Assembly (NCBI GenBank): GCA_034522075.1
Contig: JAXHLO010000006.1
Coordinates: 248,001 to 312,000 of the forward strand
Direction of reading: 5' to 3'
DNA from: UBA7803 sp034522075
GTDB lineage: Bacteria; Pseudomonadota; Gammaproteobacteria; Pseudomonadales; Azotimanducaceae
Length of the DNA stretch: 64,000 nt
In this document: positions 60,386 to 64,000 of the stretch, piece by piece
Position numbering within the stretch: the first letter of the stretch is position 1
How the letters are laid out: every line of letters begins with the position of its first letter
Position numbers and translations under genes: made by a program
The notes under the pieces: generated by a model
Seen by the model: only the letters and a program-made list of their open reading frames with translations
Told to the model about the DNA's origin: nothing
Databases searched by the model: none

Positions 60386-61249
60386 ATGACCACGAATATA
60401 CTGTCTCTGGACAATCTGTCGCCAGGCCGCGATCTGGAGGCATATGTTCGAACGGTGGGCGCCATACCGGTGCTGACCGCCGAGGAAGAGCGGTCGCTGG
60501 CCGAGCGGTTCTACTACCACGACGATCTCGAGGCCGCACGGCATCTGGTCATCTCCCACCTGCGTTTCGTCGTCCACCTGGCGCGCTCCTACCAGGGCTA
60601 TGGCCTGCCCCAGGCTGACCTGATTCAGGAAGGCAACGTGGGCCTCATGAAGGCGGTCAAGCGCTTCAACCCGGAGGTGGGTGTGCGGTTGATCTCCTTT
60701 GCCGTGCATTGGATCAAGGCCGAGATGCACGAGTTCATACTGCGCAACTGGCGCATCGTCAAAGTCGCTACCACCAAGGCGCAACGCAAGCTGTTCTTCA
60801 ATCTGCGCAGCAACAAACGCCGGCTGGCCTGGCTGAATGCGGATGAAACCCGGGTCATGGCCGACGAGCTCGGGGTGTCGGAAGAAGAGGTGTCGCGCAT
60901 GGAAGGCCGCATGGCGGCCAGCGACCTGTCGTTCGATGGTTTCGACGACGATGACGACAGTGAGAGCAGCAGCGCCGCGTTCGCTCCGGCGCAGTATCTG
61001 GAGCAGGAAGGCAGCAATCCGGAAGACGTGGTGGCCGAGGAAGACTGGCAGACCAGCGCCGCCGGCAAGCTCAGCACCGCGCTGTCGGCTCTGGACGAGC
61101 GCAGCCGCGACATCATCCAGTGCCGCTGGCTCGCCGACGAGAAAGTCACGCTGCACGATCTGGCCGACCGCTATCAGGTGTCCGCCGAGCGTATCCGGCA
61201 GATCGAGAAGAACGCCATGAAGAAACTGCAGGTGGCCGTGGCGGCCTGA
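60386..61249 (+). CDS. rpoH: RNA polymerase heat-shock sigma factor RpoH (sigma32)
   Basis: The 287-residue sigma32 has region 2 (LIQEGNVGLMKAVKRFNPEVGVRLISFAVHWIKAEMHEFILRNWRIVK, seen as its blocks EGNVGLMKAV and HWIKAEMHEFILRNWRIV). The RpoH box follows as TTKAQRKLFFNLR near 131-143. Region 4 has a helix-turn-helix (VTLHDLADRYQVSAERIRQIEKNAMKKL). GGAGG precedes the ATG. It follows ftsX after 140 bases containing the CIRCE-like operator, so stress control beyond the E. coli pattern is likely. Confidence 0.97.
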   Translation: MTTNILSLDNLSPGRDLEAYVRTVGAIPVLTAEEERSLAERFYYHDDLEAARHLVISHLRFVVHLARSYQGYGLPQADLIQEGNVGLMKAVKRFNPEVGVRLISFAVHWIKAEMHEFILRNWRIVKVATTKAQRKLFFNLRSNKRRLAWLNADETRVMADELGVSEEEVSRMEGRMAASDLSFDGFDDDDDSESSSAAFAPAQYLEQEGSNPEDVVAEEDWQTSAAGKLSTALSALDERSRDIIQCRWLADEKVTLHDLADRYQVSAERIRQIEKNAMKKLQVAVAA

Positions 61250-61254
61250 GCGCC

Positions 61255-61656
61255 GTGCGCGCCACCGCTTTCCTCGCCATTGCCGCTGCCCTGGGCGCCC
61301 TGGGTGTCGTGCTGGGCGCGTTCGGCGCCCATGGGCTCAAGGCTCACCTCGGTAATGCGGGGCTGGAAACCTGGCAGACCGCTGTGACCTATCAGCTGAT
61401 ACATACGCTGGCGCTGCTGGCCGTGGGGATATGGCTGCGCCTCGGCGATCCGGCGGCCCACAGCACAGCCGCGGCGCTGGTGATTGCCGGCTGGGCGTTC
61501 GTCGCCGGCGTGCTGCTGTTTTCCGGCAGCCTGTACGCCCTCGCTCTGGGCGGGCCGCGGCTGCTCGGCCCGGTTACTCCGCTGGGCGGCCTGGCCTTCA
61601 TCGTTGGCTGGCTGGCGCTGCTGTGGGCGGCGCTGAGGTCGGCGCCGGCGCCTTGA
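61255..61656 (+). CDS. DUF423 (YgdD-like) membrane protein
   Basis: From the GTG at 61255 it has 133 residues with four hydrophobic helices and the DUF423 N-terminal pattern GAFGAHGLKAHL near 21-32, then QTAVTYQLIHTLALL and FSGSLYALALGG. The function of this inner-membrane family is unknown. It begins 5 bases after the rpoH stop and overlaps trmB by 4 bases, so it is in the rpoH transcript. Confidence 0.88.
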   Translation: MRATAFLAIAAALGALGVVLGAFGAHGLKAHLGNAGLETWQTAVTYQLIHTLALLAVGIWLRLGDPAAHSTAAALVIAGWAFVAGVLLFSGSLYALALGGPRLLGPVTPLGGLAFIVGWLALLWAALRSAPAP

Positions 61657-62354
61657 GCACGGCCTCCGGGAGCGGGACACGGACCTATGTGCGCCGTCGC
61701 GGGCGCATGACCCGGGGCCAGGCGCGGGCTCTGACGGAGCTTTCCCCCCACTACCTGGCAGCCTTCGACAATGCCCCTTTGAACCTGGAATCTCTGTTCG
61801 GCCGCCGCGCGCCGCTGGGCCTGGAGATCGGTTTCGGCATGGGCCAGGCGCTGGTGGACTGGGCCGTGCGGTGCCCGGACTGGAACCTGCTGGGCATCGA
61901 GGTTTATCAGCCAGGGCTGGGGTCCGCCATGCTGGGGCTGGAAGGTCATGGTATCGACAATGTGCGGCTGCTGGAGGCTCCGGCCGAAGACGTGCTGGCC
62001 TTTGGGCTGGCGGATGGCAGTCTGGATGAGGTACGCATTTTCTTCCCCGACCCCTGGCCCAAGAAGCGGCACCACAAACGCCGCCTCATACAACCCGCCC
62101 TGGCGGCTTTACTGGCGCGCCGACTGCGTCCCGGCGGGTTGCTGTGGGTGGCCACCGACTGGGAAGACTACGCGGTGTGGATCAGCGACGTGCTGGACCG
62201 CGAGGACGCTCTGGAAGAGGCGCCAGCCGGGACAATGTCCGCAGCACACCCGGCTGAGCCGGCAGCCCGGCAGCGCCCGTTGACCCGCTTTGAAGCCCGC
62301 GGCCTGCGCCGCGGTCACCGGGTCTGGGATCTGCGTTACTTGAGAAAGCGCTGA
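61653..62354 (+). CDS. trmB: tRNA (guanine-46-N7)-methyltransferase TrmB
   Basis: Makes m7G46 in tRNA variable loops. The TTG at 61653 overlaps the DUF423 stop (TTGA), giving 233 residues. The SAM-binding GLEIGFGMGQALVDWA is near 52 and the signature FFPDPWPKKRHHKRRLI near 130. The C-terminal TRFEARGLRRGHRVWDLRY is conserved. The last 19 bases overlap the convergent hemW. Confidence 0.94.
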   Translation: MSTASGSGTRTYVRRRGRMTRGQARALTELSPHYLAAFDNAPLNLESLFGRRAPLGLEIGFGMGQALVDWAVRCPDWNLLGIEVYQPGLGSAMLGLEGHGIDNVRLLEAPAEDVLAFGLADGSLDEVRIFFPDPWPKKRHHKRRLIQPALAALLARRLRPGGLLWVATDWEDYAVWISDVLDREDALEEAPAGTMSAAHPAEPAARQRPLTRFEARGLRRGHRVWDLRYLRKR

Positions 62355-63469
62355 AGCACGGCGTCCAGGTGACGCAGTCCCAGCGGCGTGGCGGCCAGAC
62401 GATCGCCGGCCAGGAGGCCCTGCTCCGCCAGGGTTTGCCACTCGGGTTCCAGGCTGCGGCGGTCGAGCCCTGTGGCGGCCGGGAAGCGCGCGGCGTCGAC
62501 GCCGTCCACCAGGCGTAATGCGTTCATCATGAATTCGAACGGCAGCTGGTCGGCACTCACCGGGTAGCGCTCCGTGCCGGTGGGGTCCGCCATGTAGCGC
62601 CGCGGCTGGGAGGCCTTGCGGGTCCGCTCCACCAGCAGTGTGTCACCGTCCACCCGGGAACGTTTGCCGTGGGCACCGGCGCCGGCTCCCAGATAGTCGC
62701 CGAAGGTCCAGTAGTTGAGATTGTGCCGGCACTGCCGCCCCGGCCGTGCAAAGGCGGATACCTCATAGCGGCGGTAGCCTGAGGCTGCCAGGAGTGCCAG
62801 ACCGCGTTGCTCCATCTCAGCGACTTCCGCCTCCACGGCGAGCCGCGGCGGACGCCGGGCGAACTCGGTTTTCGGTTCGATGGTGAGCTCGTACCAGCTC
62901 ACGTGCTCGGGCTCGAGCGCAATGGCCTGCTCGAGGTCTGCCAGGGCCGCTGCCGCAGTCTGTTCCGGCAGGCCGTACATGATGTCGAGGTTGATGTTGT
63001 CGAAACCGCCGGCGCGGGCGCGGCGAAAAGCCTGCCCGGTCTCGGCAGGGCCGTGGATGCGGCCGAGCCGCTCGAGTTGTGCAGCGTCGAACGACTGGGC
63101 GCCCAGGGACAGCCGGTTGATGCCCGCGGCCCGGTAGGCGGCGAAGTCGTGGTGTTCCACGGTACCGGGATTCGCCTCCAGAGTGATTTCCGCACCGGCC
63201 GCGAGCCACGGCGCCAGCCGTTTCAACAAGACCGCGAACGCTTCGGCGGAAAACAGGCTCGGCGTCCCGCCGCCGCAGAACACCGTGTCGATTACGCCCT
63301 CGGGTACGTCCGTCAGCGTCTGCTCCAGGTCGGCCTGCAATGCCGCCAGGTAGTCGGCTTCCGCCAGGGCGCCGCGCAGCGGATGAGAATTGAAATCGCA
63401 GTAGGGGCACTTGCGTACGCACCAGGGAAAGTGCAGATACAGACCCAGGCTGGAGCCTGGCGGCACCAT
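62336..63469 (-). CDS. hemW: Radical SAM heme chaperone HemW
   Basis: CPO3-like radical SAM protein that delivers heme, long misnamed as an oxygen-independent coproporphyrinogen oxidase. The 377 residues have LYLHFPWCVRKCPYCDFNSH near 11-30, with the CX3CX2C cluster motif. They also have FCGGGTPSLF near 64, ANPGTVE, and the HemW C-terminal domain. It lacks the extra N-terminal region and fourth cysteine pattern of HemN. The start ATG shares one base with the rdgB stop (TGATG). Confidence 0.94.
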   Translation of the reverse strand: MVPPGSSLGLYLHFPWCVRKCPYCDFNSHPLRGALAEADYLAALQADLEQTLTDVPEGVIDTVFCGGGTPSLFSAEAFAVLLKRLAPWLAAGAEITLEANPGTVEHHDFAAYRAAGINRLSLGAQSFDAAQLERLGRIHGPAETGQAFRRARAGGFDNINLDIMYGLPEQTAAAALADLEQAIALEPEHVSWYELTIEPKTEFARRPPRLAVEAEVAEMEQRGLALLAASGYRRYEVSAFARPGRQCRHNLNYWTFGDYLGAGAGAHGKRSRVDGDTLLVERTRKASQPRRYMADPTGTERYPVSADQLPFEFMMNALRLVDGVDAARFPAATGLDRRSLEPEWQTLAEQGLLAGDRLAATPLGLRHLDAVLQRFLK

Positions 63470-64000
63470 CAGATTTCCTCGCGCAGCTGTCCGAGCAGGG
63501 CCGCCATGGCCTGGCCGCGATGGCTGCGGCGGTTCTTCTCGTCTGCGCTGAGTTCTGCCGCACAGCGGCCGAGATCGGGCAGATAGAAATGCGGGTCGTA
63601 GCCGAAGCCGCCGCTGCCGCGAGGTTCACGGACGATGGTGCCGTGCCAGCGGGCCGTGGCGATCAGCGGCGCCGGGTCTTCCGGGTGACGCAGATACACC
63701 AGGGCGCAGTAGAAATGCGCAGCGGGGTGTTCCACATCCGCCAGAGCCGCCACCAGTTTGGCGTTGTTGGCCGCCGCATCCCCGTCCGTGCCCGCATAGC
63801 GGGCGGAGCGGATTCCCGGGGCGCCGCCGAGGACGGGCACCACCAGGCCGGAGTCGTCGGCCATGGCCGGGAGACCCGATTGCCGGGCGGCATGGCGGGC
63901 CTTTTCCAGCGCGTTCTCGGCGAAGGTGAGCTGCTCCTCCGGTGCCGGGCGGATGCCCAGCGCGGCCTGACTTTCCACACTGATGCCGAGCGGCTCGAGC
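63469..64000 (-). CDS. rdgB: XTP/dITP diphosphatase RdgB (5' end outside window)
   Basis: House-cleaning pyrophosphatase that removes non-canonical purine nucleotides. The frame runs to the window edge without a start, so the N terminus (normally SGNxGK) is cut off. The visible 176 residues contain TFAENALEKARHAA, MADDSGLVVPVLGGAPGIRSARYAG and GSGGFGYDPHFYLPDLG near the C-terminal third, plus SHRGQAM. It lies upstream of hemW on the same strand, the common rdgB-hemW pair. Confidence 0.95.
   Translation of the reverse strand, partial: LEPLGISVESQAALGIRPAPEEQLTFAENALEKARHAARQSGLPAMADDSGLVVPVLGGAPGIRSARYAGTDGDAAANNAKLVAALADVEHPAAHFYCALVYLRHPEDPAPLIATARWHGTIVREPRGSGGFGYDPHFYLPDLGRCAAELSADEKNRRSHRGQAMAALLGQLREEI

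Overview
The window is high-GC, gene-dense bacterial chromosome around a replication origin. It fits a gammaproteobacterium. The order rpoH-ftsXEY-coaD-mutM-rpmGB-radC-coaBC-algC-argB, pyrE/rph/yicC/gmk/rpoZ/spoT/recG, ubiA, uvrD, glmU-atp operon-parBA-rsmG-mnmGE-yidCD-rnpA-rpmH-oriC-dnaA-dnaN-recF-gyrB-plsC-gmhB-tag-lpxL-trk matches the origin half of Pseudomonas-type chromosomes. The base composition and the extra genes would suit an Ectothiorhodospiraceae/Chromatiales-like lineage, but that placement is inference. No rRNA, tRNA, CRISPR array, prophage or transposase gene is visible.

Layout. 1-1563: potassium uptake (end of trkA, trkH). 1606-4429: lipid A and phospholipid acyltransferases, tag and gmhB. 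4413-10550, minus strand: dnaA-dnaN-recF-gyrB. The gyrB reading is broken by a cluster of indels at about 6140-6600. 10551-11079: oriC. 11080-19300, plus strand: rpmH, rnpA, yidD, yidC, mnmE, mnmG, rsmG, parA, parB. 19321-26513: atpIBEFHAGDC behind a clear sigma70 promoter, then glmU and uvrD. 30296-35251: the only clearly accessory block, a TRAP transporter split over both strands with an enoyl-CoA hydratase-family enzyme and an amidohydrolase. 35248-39089: ubiA, rubredoxin, a DAACS symporter and a YbaK-like/HDOD protein. 39180-45809, minus strand: recG-ridA-spoT-rpoZ and gmk-yicC. 45956-54672: rph, pyrE, slmA, argB, algC, coaBC, radC. 54767-64000: rpmBG, mutM, coaD, rsmD, ftsYEX, rpoH, a DUF423 gene, trmB, hemW and the end of rdgB.

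How the parts work together. Initiation (dnaA, dnaN, oriC), segregation (parA, parB and two perfect parS palindromes inside recF), nucleoid occlusion (slmA) and division (ftsEX, ftsY) genes lie close to the origin. Ribosome, tRNA-modification and membrane-insertion genes flank them, followed by ATP synthase. Stress control is represented by spoT/rpoZ and by rpoH, which has a near-perfect CIRCE operator upstream.

Most notable non-gene structures: a 265-bp element with perfect 27-bp terminal inverted repeats and two long internal hairpins, lodged between algC and argB (a MITE candidate); the CIRCE-like site before rpoH; the two parS sites in recF; a REP-like hairpin between atpG and atpD; and a 23-bp tandem repeat upstream of ubiA. 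I found no unmistakably new multi-gene system. The MITE-like element and the rpoH operator are the best leads.
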